From positions 775,839-839,838 of the forward strand of contig NMRA01000126.1 in the NCBI GenBank assembly GCA_002633005.1: a DNA stretch of 64,000 nucleotides, in the 5' to 3' direction. Below, one piece after another: positions 51,401-62,000 of the stretch (positions are counted from its first letter, which is position 1; the number at the start of each line of letters is the position of its first letter). Source of the stretch: Phoronis australis (Eukaryota; Phoronida; Phoronidae). Both the position numbers and the translations under genes were made by a program. The notes under the pieces were generated by a model that was given only the letters and a program-made list of their open reading frames with translations, did not search any database and had not been told where the DNA came from.

Positions 51401-51804
51401 CTGTGAGGCATAATTCACCAAAAAGCTTCCAGCGTATGAAGCCTGCACTATGAAGGGCCTGGTATGTAAATGGCCACCGTCTCTTCTATGGCCAATTAAG
51501 ACGGTAATCACAACTGACTGTTAGTGTATAACCATAACATTGCCATAACCATACTGGCTAGTATAGACCTTGGTTTACGCCGGTTAGCTGCATTTTATTT
51601 TAATCATCATGATCATGACACTTTTCGGGCTGCTTTTTATTAGTATTGTTAAACAAACAGCTGCGCACCACCTATATTTCGTCAAGTACCTGAAGCTACA
51701 GTTCGGATTGGCACTTCATCCTTTTCAACTTTATTCTGGTCGCGAACACCTATACCCGACAGACGGGCAAACACTTGCGAACGATGCGGCTGAAGATCTG
51801 TCAT
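42474..51804 (-). CDS. IRAK1BP1: IRAK1-binding protein 1 homologue (SIMPL domain), four exons, 248 aa
   Basis: On the minus strand the exons are 51804-51690, 47129-46963, 44188-43992 and 42741-42474. All junctions are GT-AG and phases close, with split codons Glu (exons 1/2) and Arg (exons 3/4). The product has 248 residues against about 260 in human. Diagnostic segments are VCAFGEVSASPDRFKVTV, SVSRRVDYVLQTL, LQTVCNFLVEKLDSSV, LVAVENAHRKAKEIAS and TIREEQCEEWEG. The SIMPL/DUF541 fold spans about residues 40-248. In mammals the protein binds IRAK1 and modulates NF-kB signalling; its role outside vertebrates is not established. Intron 1 (4.6 kb) and intron 2 (2.8 kb) are full of repeats, including a solo LTR and TIR elements. 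The start at 51804 is chosen because its short N-terminus resembles human (RSQVFARL versus TRVFVEL) and the exon ends at GTACTT in the right phase. Confidence 0.93.
44538..44880. mobile_element. 343-bp MITE with perfect 23-bp terminal inverted repeats
   Basis: Positions 44538-44560 and 44858-44880 are perfect reverse complements over 23 bp, starting TAGGGAATAGAGTAG. The similarity continues imperfectly inward (TTTGTGTTTG/CAAACACAAA). The element is flanked on both sides by TA (44536-44537 and 44881-44882), which fits a Tc1/mariner-like target duplication. It is non-coding and inserted in intron 2 of IRAK1BP1. Confidence 0.85.
47547..48435 (+). mobile_element. Solo LTR of an LTR retrotransposon with 5-bp target duplication
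   Basis: The 889-bp unit begins TGTCAG and ends CTGACA (a perfect 6-bp terminal inverted repeat of the TG...CA type). It is flanked by the identical pentamer ATGTG at 47542-47546 and 48436-48440. TATA-like sequence (about 47810-47820) and an AATAAA (about 48338) suggest + orientation. No internal retrotransposon region is present, so this is a recombined solo LTR. It sits in intron 1 of IRAK1BP1. Confidence 0.85.
49095..49305 (+). repeat. Dispersed repeat, copy 1 (partner at 61375)
   Basis: It shares with 61375-61585, in the same orientation, the phrases 'ggagcgatctt'/'gtgcgatctt', 'gttgcgtacatgt.aca.caaattat' and 'tagtattttaata'. It is non-coding and lies in IRAK1BP1 intron 1. Confidence 0.6.
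49797..50055. mobile_element. TIR element with about 55-bp inverted arms
   Basis: Arms 49856-49913 and 50001-50055 are imperfect reverse complements; both contain CTCAAACAAATACTC, and GGAGG(C)TATTG(A/G)TGTCTTT lies near the outer ends. The sequence just outside the left arm (49797-49855) matches 57418-57490 in reverse complement and partly 51365-51420, so it belongs to a dispersed family. Confidence 0.65.
50125..50240 (+). repeat. Dispersed repeat, copy 1 (partner at 51243)
   Basis: The phrases CCCCGATAAAACTGGCA, 'aaccattc' and 'ctaacagaggctcatatga' recur at 51243-51350 in the same order and orientation. It is non-coding. Confidence 0.6.
50911..51202 (+). repeat. Structured dispersed repeat, copy A (partner 62928-63202)
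   Basis: About 290 bp align along their length with 62928-63202. Shared phrases include 'cataacgct', 'atatggtgcaact', 'tttatgacacacaa.gtgtgactgg' and 'gacccctgaggt.cctgtcaagtcctca'. A hairpin at 50933-50974 (14-position stem) is kept in both copies. It lies in IRAK1BP1 intron 1. Confidence 0.75.
51243..51350 (+). repeat. Dispersed repeat, copy 2 (partner at 50125)
   Basis: Same family as 50125-50240; it begins right after structured repeat copy A. It ends near 'atgtctacactgtac'. Confidence 0.6.
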
Positions 51805-52307
51805 CGCTAGACACGTATCTCGAACAAGTAGGCTACATAGCGTATCTGGCGCGTTTGGACATACGCATGCGCAAGGCCCACACACACTTTGGCAATTGTT
51901 CACACCAATGTGCTTTTAAAAAATAAACATTTTTATTAATTTGGGTTGAAATTTACGATGCTCAACGTGCCGTTTGAATACTTACTGTCAAACGTTTTTC
52001 AAAGAGTAATACTTTTAGTTATTTTAACATAACACAAGCGGTATCAGAAAACTGTTCCATGAATTTTAGGGGCGTATGGAATTGAAGGTTATTTATTTTT
52101 TGAACGACAGAAATTTTGTACTGAACAACTAACCGAAAACGGATATTTTCTAAATGCTGTGTATTTGACAAAGTAATTCTACAAAAGTGTTATGGGTTTA
52201 TGTTTCAATATTTGGACATTCGTGTACGTCGTTCTTAGCCTACCTCCCGAATTATTTCGGATCAAACCGGCACGTCGTCGCCCGTGCGCTGCACAGACAA
52301 GAAGATA
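51805..52307. promoter_or_regulatory. Probable bidirectional promoter between IRAK1BP1 and JAGN1
   Basis: The two start codons face away from each other with only 503 bp between them, so both 5' UTRs and both promoters must lie here unless there are non-coding upstream exons. The stretch lacks a clear TATA box at a consistent position. Its right edge, before the JAGN1 ATG, is GC-richer (GGCACGTCGTCGCCCGTGCG). Confidence 0.6.
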
Positions 52308-55300
52308 ATGTCATCCTCAGGTGTGCGGGCCCGTGGAACAGATGGTAGTGACTTCCTTCATCGTGAACGCGTGGCAGATCATTATGCCGTCAGGTGAGTG
52401 AATGGCTGTGGGAGGCGTGAATCACTTGGCTGAGGTCAGATTTTCGGTGAGAGTCACTCAGTGAGATTTGTCAGGTTGTTGGTGTTACTGTACTGTAGTT
52501 CGTTGAGCGGTGCTAGGCCTAGACACCTGGCCTATTACCTCAAACCTGTATCTGTTTGTAAATGACTATACCTCCCAATTCAACCGTGAACATTCTCAGA
52601 AGGCACCTGTTTCTTTCTCGTGTACCATCCATAAACCAATGCAAGTGCTCACCGGCTGCTCACAACCTTGCCAGATAACGTAGCTGGATAGACTAAACAA
52701 TATCTAATCACTAGTCTAATGCACATAGCTCATGTTGATTCAAGTAAAAACGGCCACATCAGTGACACGCTACTTTAGGAGAAGGAATGATTGTGTGAAG
52801 GCATTTCTCAACTTCCTTAGCTACTATACTTACATGTTCATAACCTCCTAAACTTTTTGGTTAAATTAGTGCTAGTGTATTCGATGCTATATGTCCGTGT
52901 GGCGTAACAAGGAGTTAATGTGGTGAGTTTACGTCTATGTGCAGGTGAAAGTGTGACCAGTGGGCAAATCACTGTCACAAACCTTTCCAAGTACGCTGTC
53001 ACTGGTATTTAACTGCTGCCTCGCATGGGATTTTTTCTCAAAGAAAATACAGTCAAACTAGAAAATCTAGCAAAACTCAGAGCCCTCTGTTTTGTTTACA
53101 GCAATGACGTTAGCACGCACGAACAACTACTCTCACTAGCTAACAAACCACCCCTTCATCTACACAGACTTCGACGTATTGCAATAGAAGTATTTAAAAT
53201 CCTTTATGGTGAATTAACCAAGATACTTCTTTCACTTTTAAAGAAGCAAGAAAACGATTACTCCTTTTGCTACAGCAACCTTTTAGATATTACTCAAGTT
53301 AAATCTGTCAAATATGGTAAAACATCTTTTTGCTTCGAGGCTGCTCGGGTCTGGAACAGTCTACCGAATGTGTTGCGCACAACAGAGCCTTTCACTATTT
53401 TCCGTGAAGTGATCCGGACCTGGACCGGCCCTGAATGCAGCTGTTCTCTGTGGAAACACTCGAGGTTATGCTGCAATTAGTGTATGCCATCGTTTCTTTT
53501 ATGATTTATCTAGATTGTAGCATTTACATGTGTACCTCTTATAGCTTATACTCAGACCCTAGTCTATACTTTAGCGATTACGACAACTTAACTTTTATTT
53601 CGTACAATTATATATCTGTGTTATTCTCCACCTTCAGCTTAAGTTCCATTTTCTTCATGATTCTGTTAAACTTAATTTCGTAGAAATAGCACAACCGGCT
53701 AATGTTAATCTGTTCTTCGAACGATGTGAAATAAAGATTTTTGATTTTTGATTCTTGATTCTTGATAAGCTTCTTGGAGAGATTGTGAGTGACCTTACTA
53801 GTAGACTAACAATTGTACATGGCAAAGGACAGCAATGGCACCAGGTGAATGTTCACGGTTGAAATGGGGAAAACCTTGAAGTACAATGCTGTTTATTGGT
53901 GTCGTTCTTAACAAATGTAATGGGTGAACATGTTATAGCAATTTAGCTGCAGATAAAGCTGTCTGATGTAAATTACCCTCAGATTGAAAAGATTTGAGTT
54001 GTCCCGCTGATACTGCTTACTGGGTGGCTACATTGAATATCACTTAAATAGCTTTATACAATAGTGTCACTTGGGGCGGCAAATAAAATTGCACTGTGAT
54101 CTAATCATGTCTCGGAATAAATCTTCAGTGTTTTACATAAAATGAACACTGTACAAAATGTTTTAAACCAAAAATCAAAAATCTTTCAGTGTTACACAAT
54201 TAACAAACAGCTTCTAAAATGGCATATTGTCAAGTCTTTTTGAAATGTCTGCAGTTCTCGCTAATGAATTTGGTAGTGCCGGTATTTGAAAATTATTCAC
54301 AATATAATAGTCATTGTCAAGGATGTCTGCTGAGAGCACTTAGCTTCATGAATAAATTCTCTTTCTGACCTGTTGTGAAGCTAGTGTTTTTCCTGCACTC
54401 TTACATCAGTCAAAGTTTTGATATACCTACCAAGGTGTTTTCCATTTGTGCTATACACAGTACAGTGCAGAAAGAGATATTTGAATGGTATTGAAAAAGC
54501 TGCACAGCTTATGAAATATGGTAGACGAGTGCTACATACCGTGTGCGCAGCACTTTTTGGGCAATGTTTTTTTAATTGTGTCAAAAGTGTGATAACCAGT
54601 TGTGTTTTCTATCGTGTGTGTCCATCACAAAAACAACCTATTTTGCATTCTTGCAATGAAGTAATTATATAGTTTGCCTTCAGACTCTTTCTTTGGTCGT
54701 GTTGGACCCCTATGTCTGTACCTACACATGTCCTCAAAAGTTTCTTTTGTGTGTAAGCTATGTACTTATTCCATTTTTGGGAGTTCAACTTCAAACAAAC
54801 CAGCAGCTAATTAATTAGCTGTCTGACCACTGTTAAGAATGACAGTCATGTTAATTAGGAAGTGTTGGTTTACTATGTACACTGGAGTGTGTGCCTGCCT
54901 ATGGAATGTGATTGGCTTGTTCTGACAATTTGCTTAAGTATTGAGTATGGACTCTGCAGCTGTGTCAAAAGCTATAGAAGTTTTAAGAAGGGGGTGAGTT
55001 GCAGTTGATTTGAATTGGGTTTTGGTTGGACAAGTAGTCCTTTGCAGCTGAGCTCAAACTTTGTACAGTGTCATCTAGGTGTTATTTGTCAACAACATCC
55101 AAGTCAATGCGATTATGATCTTAGAGTTTCGTCAGAGACTGAGAAATCAACCTGTTCATGTACAGCTTTATAATAGAAGCTAAGATTGTGAGCTAACATG
55201 TTCTCGGAACAACCTCTAAATATTTGCAACAGTGGAAATTGTATTACTTGATTTCAAAATGCTCTGTTTGTTTGCTGTAGTGGAAAATTATATTATTAAC

Positions 55301-56180
55301 ATTAAAATTATTTTTGGGTATACGTTGGTATGGGTGGTGCAGCACTGAAAAAAGTGGGGACTATAGTTCCCCAGCCCCCCTCTTATGAAGTGCCCATAGA
55401 CCATGGGCGGCATAGCGCTGAAAAAAGTTGGGGGTTATAGCCCCCCAGACCCTTGTGGTGTGGCGCCCATGTTTGGGTGCTGGCCTGTGTTTGTGTGTCA
55501 CTTAATTGAGTTTACAGTTCCATGAGCCGTGTTGATGAGTGCATGAAACATGTTGTTCTTGTAACCTCTGTTTGTACTAGTATTTGTGTTGGTGTTTGTG
55601 CCAGGCTGTTCAGAACGTGATACCCAGGACACACCCTTGGATCAAATCTGAGTTAGGCAATTGAAACGTCAGTTAATTGTTGATCATTTCTTATTTCAGT
55701 GCTGTCAACAAAAGCCGCCTGCGACTCACCGCTTGCCTTCATTTGGCGGTATCTCTACTCATGGTGACTCGTCTACTGCCCTACCTGCTCACACTACTCA
55801 AAATGAGCGTCCCCCAAAGACTGGCACAGCTGGCTTTACCTGATCCCAATGCCTGGGAGTATGCCTGGTGCGCTAGTATTTTGGCTTCTATCTTTGGACT
55901 GATGTCTTTAGCCAAGAACCGCGTTTTCCTGATACAGCAGTACATCATTGGAACAATCATGTTTGGATTCTTTCCGGTTGTGTTTGGAATTTACAACCTA
56001 TTGGATGACCTAACGTTATACATCAACACCAAGCAGTACAGGTCCTCCATTCTTGGAGTTCCATCAGTCATCCTCTACTGTATGTTTATAGTAATAGCTC
56101 TACAAATTCATATCTTTGGTACATACTTCGCCTGTCAACTACTATCATCATGGAAGGGCAAGCGTGTGAAAACCAAGTAG
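52308..56180 (+). CDS. JAGN1: Jagunal homologue 1, ER membrane protein, two exons, 188 aa
   Basis: Exon 1 is 52308-52393 (donor GTGAGT) and exon 2 is 55700-56180 (TAG); the split codon is Ser. The N-terminus RARGTDGSDFLHRERVADHY matches the human [20 protein letters not shown] region almost residue for residue. The product has 188 residues against 183 in human. Four hydrophobic segments are visible (about 35-58, 80-98, 104-124 and 145-168), and the C-terminus is basic (KRVKTK), fitting ER retention. JAGN1 acts in the early secretory pathway, and loss in humans causes neutropenia. The 3.3-kb intron carries a LINE 3' end. Candidate polyadenylation hexamers are ATTAAA at 56263 and AATAAA at 57799; I cannot choose between them. 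Confidence 0.95.
53025..53766 (+). mobile_element. CR1/L2-like LINE 3' end with heptamer tail
   Basis: A 151-codon frame (53025-53480) encodes the C-terminal tail of a non-LTR reverse transcriptase: LHLHRLRRIAIEVFKILYGE, then VKYGKTSFCFEAARVWNSLP, then IRTWTGPECSCSLW. An AT-rich 3' UTR follows, ending at 53736-53766 in a short TTTTTGA/TTCTTGA heptamer array, the kind of tail used by CR1/L2 elements. Everything upstream is missing (5' truncation). The frame is nearly intact, which suggests a fairly recent insertion. It lies in the JAGN1 intron. Confidence 0.85.
55331..55490. repeat. Palindromic-tail repeat dimer, copy 1
   Basis: Two monomers in tandem, each 'GGGCGG-GCA-C(A/G)CTGAAAAAA' followed by a G/C palindrome (GGGGACTATAGTTCCCC and GGGGGTTATAGCCCCCC). 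The same dimer occurs in reverse complement at 60040-60180. Confidence 0.7.
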
Positions 56181-58604
56181 TTGGCTGCTAACTGTCACCA
56201 TCTGTAATATGATTTGGTGCAATTTTAATACAGAATTCTTCCGTTTCTTAGAAGCACTGTACATTAAATCTCTTGCTAAGACAATGTGCATAAATCTGGT
56301 CTTCAGTTAAGTTGACAGAGTGCAGTACACTCTTTCACAGTGCTACGAAAGGTACTACTGTCGAATGTTGTTTAACATGGGTTAAAGTAATGAAAATGAT
56401 GTCATAACATTCAGTCATTCCCATTGGTTGAAAGTTGGGAAACACCTTTCAAATGAAATATTACAAATCCTAATTTGTGTTTTGAAATCGCTGCAGATAG
56501 ATATGAAGTTTTCGTAAACGTACAATTAGGTTTGTTACATTTTTTAATGTTTACTTGCTTGAATTGAAGGTTAGAATTCATTATGAAGTTCCTGCCATGG
56601 TACAAGCGGAATTTCATGTGTGGTTCATCATGTTTTCACAGGGCCACTTTTCAGTATAGGTTGCGCTGTGTCAGAGGGTACAGGGTGCAGTTGACTTTGT
56701 CTTAGTATGTGTTGTCAGTCCTTCAGATAAGCTGGACAGAATTACTATAAAATCTCACTAATTAAGGACATCATTTGGGGGAAAATGAAATTTTATGTTT
56801 TTCATTTTTAATGAAAGATAAGCACTGTAGCATGAAGTCTGTGCTTGAATGTTATTTTAAACTTCCATACCATAACTAAAATCAAACAATGTATTGAGAC
56901 ATTGTAGTCATTCATGATTCGCAACAAGGTTAGAAACCTTTGAAACAGGAAAAAAAATCAATTTTGTTATTTGTTTTTGTCCAAAGTTAGTGATATTTTA
57001 TTCTGAACAGGTCCTTGTATTGTTCTTAAATTCTGTAAATGATAACATGGTATGGTTTGTAATTTTTGTGTGGTTCACTTAAAACAGTTATAAATGTTGC
57101 AACAATCGGTATTAATGTTTAAATGTTACTGTCATGAAAAGATTCTAAACCCTGCTTTGGTGATTTCAAGTATCCTTGTTCTGTCCCCTGATTATGCACC
57201 ATCATGTCTCCTTTGGGTGATAAATGCAATGTTGAACTAAAAACACCAAGTTCATGCATAGGCCACCGTGAGATTAAGCAGGATTCCAAGTTCTTGCACA
57301 AGAGCCGTTACTTTACCCTCCATATGGGCAACTGAACAACTGAACGAAGGACTGTTAGATAAAAAATTGCGTTGCACAGTATTTGTTGGAGCTGTGAAGA
57401 GTTAAAGGCGTCATCTGCCTTCTAAGGAACCCCTTTGTGTGCAAAAAAGGTTCTTATAGCAACAAGACTTTGATGGTATAATCAATGTGAGGCATACTAG
57501 TACTCACTACCTTCAGAATGGATCGTGGTTCTTTGTGTGGTTTTCCCATAGCTATTTTACCGGCGCTTTATGCATACGTTACACTTGCTGGTTTATGCAA
57601 ACTTTGTAAGCAATTTTAATACAAACTTTTGAGAGTAGACAGGATTACAAAGCATAATTTTGTTTTGGACAACTTTATGGGAAGTAGTTGTTAATGTTAC
57701 CTTTTATTACGGCAAAACCGGGGTTGGTATCCTTTTAAATGTAATTCTCAGCATGAAAATAATATCAATAATTTCAGTTTATAGTATTCAGTTGTCTAAA
57801 TAAATGACAAATTATTCCTTACTTTCTGTGACATCAAAAAGAACGTACTCATGATAATGTTTATGATATAATTGTCTCATTTCTCGGACTTCGGGAGACA
57901 CAAAAATACAAATCGATACAAATACGGAACACATTAAACTTCACGGCAATGATTGCAAGCGCATACCTTCTTCAGTGTATAGACCTAGACATGTAAAAGT
58001 TCTTCACTCTTTTTAACAAATACATTGATATTGAGGCTCAGTATCTTCGTTTTTATTGACATTACTTTGTCTCGCTCTACCATTCAGGATAATTTGACCT
58101 GGGCCGTGTTTTTGATAAAATTGCACCACTTCGCAGACGGATTGTTATCAGCAAAAATGCCTGTTCTGCTGAACATACGAAAAAGATTTTTATCTTAGTA
58201 ATTAGGTAAACATTAATGATCAGGGCATTTCTAATTCGTCCAAACGATGAAATATCTTGGTACGAAATTTGCCCTTAACTACTCCAAAGTTGTCTGGCTT
58301 ACTTTATACATCTTTGGGCCAACAGGGCCTTAAAGATACTCATTTCTTTATATTCATCATTTTAGAACACTGGAGCTTCGTCAGTCGAAAGGTATAGCTA
58401 AAATATTAACATTTTATAACTTTCAGCTCTGTCCGGCTTGCCTTATTATACAGTTTTTTAAAGCGAGCGAGGTTTTCGCGGTACTGGACCTAATTACGTA
58501 CAGTGTATGGCGATAGTTGAGTGAGAACCCACATTGCATGAATCAGTTGTCACAACAGCGATCATTTTAGGTGGTGGTGCACCATCGAAAACAAAAGTTA
58601 AACT
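56181..58604. other. JAGN1 3' UTR and intergenic DNA
   Basis: No coding exon was recognised. 57418-57490 is a member of the dispersed family seen at 49797 and 51365 (shared 'tttgatg.tataatca' and 'gtgaggcat'). AATAAA at 57799-57804 is one candidate JAGN1 polyadenylation signal. Confidence 0.4.
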
Positions 58605-58757
58605 GTAAATCATATTTAATTCCATTAAGTTCGATAATGTTCGGAGTTGTGTTAAATGAGTATTATTTGGGCTGAAGTTTCGACTGAACTAACTTGCGAT
58701 AAAATCCGTTTATGAAGCGGAAAGAGTAGGCAATGGACGATAGCCATTCTTTCCTGC
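58605..58757 (+). repeat. Dispersed repeat, copy 2 (partner at 26585)
   Basis: It aligns with 26585-26735 in the same orientation through TATTATTTGGGCTGAAGTTT, 'actgaactaacttgc' and the final 'agccattc'. It is non-coding and lies upstream of the TSR gene. Confidence 0.6.
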
Positions 58758-59043
58758 TATTGTCAGATCATCCGCACAATTACTGTCATTGAGTTGAGTA
58801 TGCTCTGCACCGGAGTTCAAGACACCGTTCCAAGGAACATACGTAATTATATCGAACCCGGACTTTAAGGTCCGTAACTCGGGTAACACTTCATCGTGAC
58901 GTCAGAACATTGTGCTGCTGGCCTGCATGTGTGCGGGGTTTTGCTGAGTGAGGTTCTTTGTTTTCATTGCTAACCGTCACCTAGAGAGCATTATAACATC
59001 ACCCATATGTTGCCGTAGCATTTGCAGTCAACATTAGCACATT

Positions 59044-62000
59044 ATGTTTGTTCTGGTACTATCGTTTTTATCGTTGTTTCTTCGCTGGGGGCTGACCAGT
59101 TCAGATTATAGTAAGTTAACAACGGAGCAAGTAGATGAATTAGTTGAAAAGACGCTCTCTGAAATATCCTCTGCCGTAGATGAAATGAACGCTTCCTCTG
59201 ATGAGAATGGTGAAGACGACGCATCAAATCGAAAGAAAAGGGATGACGAATGTGGAAAGATCTCGTGCTGGTCTGAATGGTCTGAGTGGACTGAATGTTC
59301 GTCTGCTTGCAACAGCGGTCACCAGATCCGATCGCGGACGTGTTTACATGATCGTAGGCGAAAGAGAAGTTCGTTGGGTGTGTCCACGTGCGAAGGCGAT
59401 GATCACAGTATCCGCGAGTGCCAAGGCGAAGCGGGGCACTGTGGGGCTCAACACCGGCAACACCCGCCGAGTAATGACGAAAGGAAGAGCTCGAAGGAGG
59501 AATTGACCGATGGAAAGTTTGAGAAAATATTAAAGATTCTCGACGGGACAACTGGTAGAGATGGTTGGAAAAGTAAGTAATCTATTACAGCAGCACATTG
59601 TAAACTTCAGAGTAGTCACATAATGACCATTCCTCCAAGTGAACTACTTGTTGTGCAAATTAGAAATAAACCCTCTGAAAACTCACTGCATTATTTGTGC
59701 CGGCATTGAAGAGCCACCTGATTTTTTATGGGAATTGATGATTGTCTTTCGCTAAAATTGCGTTGCGTTGCAGGGCCACGAGTCATAACTTAAAGCTGAC
59801 CTCTCCATGTCTATGTTGGGAGGTGTTCTTGGCTATCTGACACCCCACTCAAACCAAGAACTGGTTTATTGCTCTGTCTATCACCATACGTCTGCAATCG
59901 GTGACACTGAGGTGCCCAAAGACTTCGAATTTGACTGGCATTCGCACAGCGATGCTTAGATGAGTGTTATTCGAATTTTTATCGTACAGGAGCAGTTTGC
60001 ATCATTGCCTACATGGTCGGTGCGGAGAAAGAACCCTTAACCATGGACGGCTCACCATATAGGGGGCTGAGGCCCCTAGCCCCCGCTTTTTCAGCTCTGC
60101 GCTGCCCATGGTCTATAGGCGGTGCACCACAGGGAGGCTAAAGCCCCCATTTTTTCAGTGCTGCGTCGCCCATGTGAACGTGTGCTTTGAATAACTGGTT
60201 TGTGCTATCTACAGAACTTCACACCTGAAGGCTGCGCGCTACGATCAAAATTTCTGGGTATAGGTGAGACGGAACATCACCGCGGTTAGACTCCGCCGTA
60301 TCTGAGAGGTATAGTACACGGTGGAGACGGCGGATGTGAGGGAATGAACAGATAAAGTTCTTGGTTTGAGCGGGGTGTCAGTGAGGCTGTGTCGGTACCG
60401 ACAGCCAAGAATTCCTTACTGTGCAGACATGGCGGTGTGCGATTTAAGTGACCTGCCTCGTGACCCAGGGCTGTTGAAATATCATAGAACTCTAGTCCGG
60501 AGTTATTTAGCAACGCACACAGCAGTGGGCGACCGTCCCAATTTTCGCGGTCATCAGTCAGTCTCAGTAGGAACCACACGCCTCGAAAACGTTGGAAGAA
60601 ATATTGCTGTTTTCAGTGATATTTCAGAAGCCTTGCGGGGTTAACTTGAAACAAAATATCTGGCAAGAGAATTTCTGTATTAAGGATTTTTTGCAACCTT
60701 CTTTTGTTCCCGTTATTTGAAGCTGTTGAGCTTTATCGATCCACACTTTTGTTGGAGTACCCCATGGTATATGTTTTCCAAAGAAAGGACAAATTTGGAA
60801 TAAAATGTTTTCTTGAAAAATATTTATTATTATAAAACCGCTGGAAACACTGACAAAGTTATAATAGGGGAAAAAAAAACGTTTATTAAGCGACTGTCTG
60901 CTACAGTGTTCTCAAGTGAATTTTTCCTTAGCGAATTTATCGATGATGTCTTCAAAGTAAAATGAGTCTAATTCGTCTTTCAAGGCATTAGAGTAGTCCC
61001 CCGACCTTGATTCACCGTTCATCATAGGCAACTTTTAACTATCTTCATGGTCAATGTGTTCTATCGAAATTGGAACCCCTGTGTAAAAGAGGTATCCTAA
61101 AGTCGAAAACATACTCCCGCACCTTCAAAACAGCTAACCAGCCCGAAAAACACGAACCCCGACCTTTAAAGCAGGAAACCCCGGGATCGAACAGGAAACC
61201 TAGGAACCGAAAAACCTTACCCAGTACCTTAGTCTTGTAACCTGTAGTTTGTGGCCATACAGCATGTAGACCTATCAATTTCCCATTATGATGAAAAATC
61301 AATCTTTCTACTTTAAATAGTTGTGACATGTTGTTTTACTATATGAGAATTTTAGACAACTTATGACTGATTGGAGTTTTACCATTCTTCTGGTGCTAAA
61401 GTTGTGGTGCGATCTTTTGACTCCGCTTTCGACGCCATGAAATATTCCATCACTTATTTGCCAGTTTTTTTCTTCTACATTTCTTCAATTTACTATTCGT
61501 CTTCCACAAGGTTGCGTACATGTCACAACAAATTATCGAAACTGGTTTCATTTCGTTTTTAGTATTTTAATACCATTAACTAAATATTCACCGAGATTAT
61601 CAACGTGTTGAGAGTATGTTGAAATTCACCCACAGACAAATTACGCCAGTTTTACGGATAAAAATCAAATCACAATGGAGTCAAGTTGAAATCGGTGCAA
61701 CGTTTCAGCAAACATCATTGGTTAGGAAGCCGACCTGAGAGTTCAAATCAGTGCGTGAACACGGACACATTGACGGGTGAAAAAAGGCAACTTTGGCCGA
61801 AAACATGCCTGGAATGCAACATCATTCCTGGATTCTTAATACTCGTGACGAGTGTACTGAACAACGTATCGTTAATGTTGGTTTGGCTCTTACTCAGTTT
61901 TAACCGGTTGTACCAAACTTTCTTAGAAATTAATGATAGAGCCATCTTAGTATGAAATGCACCTTCGATAATAAACGTCAGTGTAGGCTTACGTATTAAA

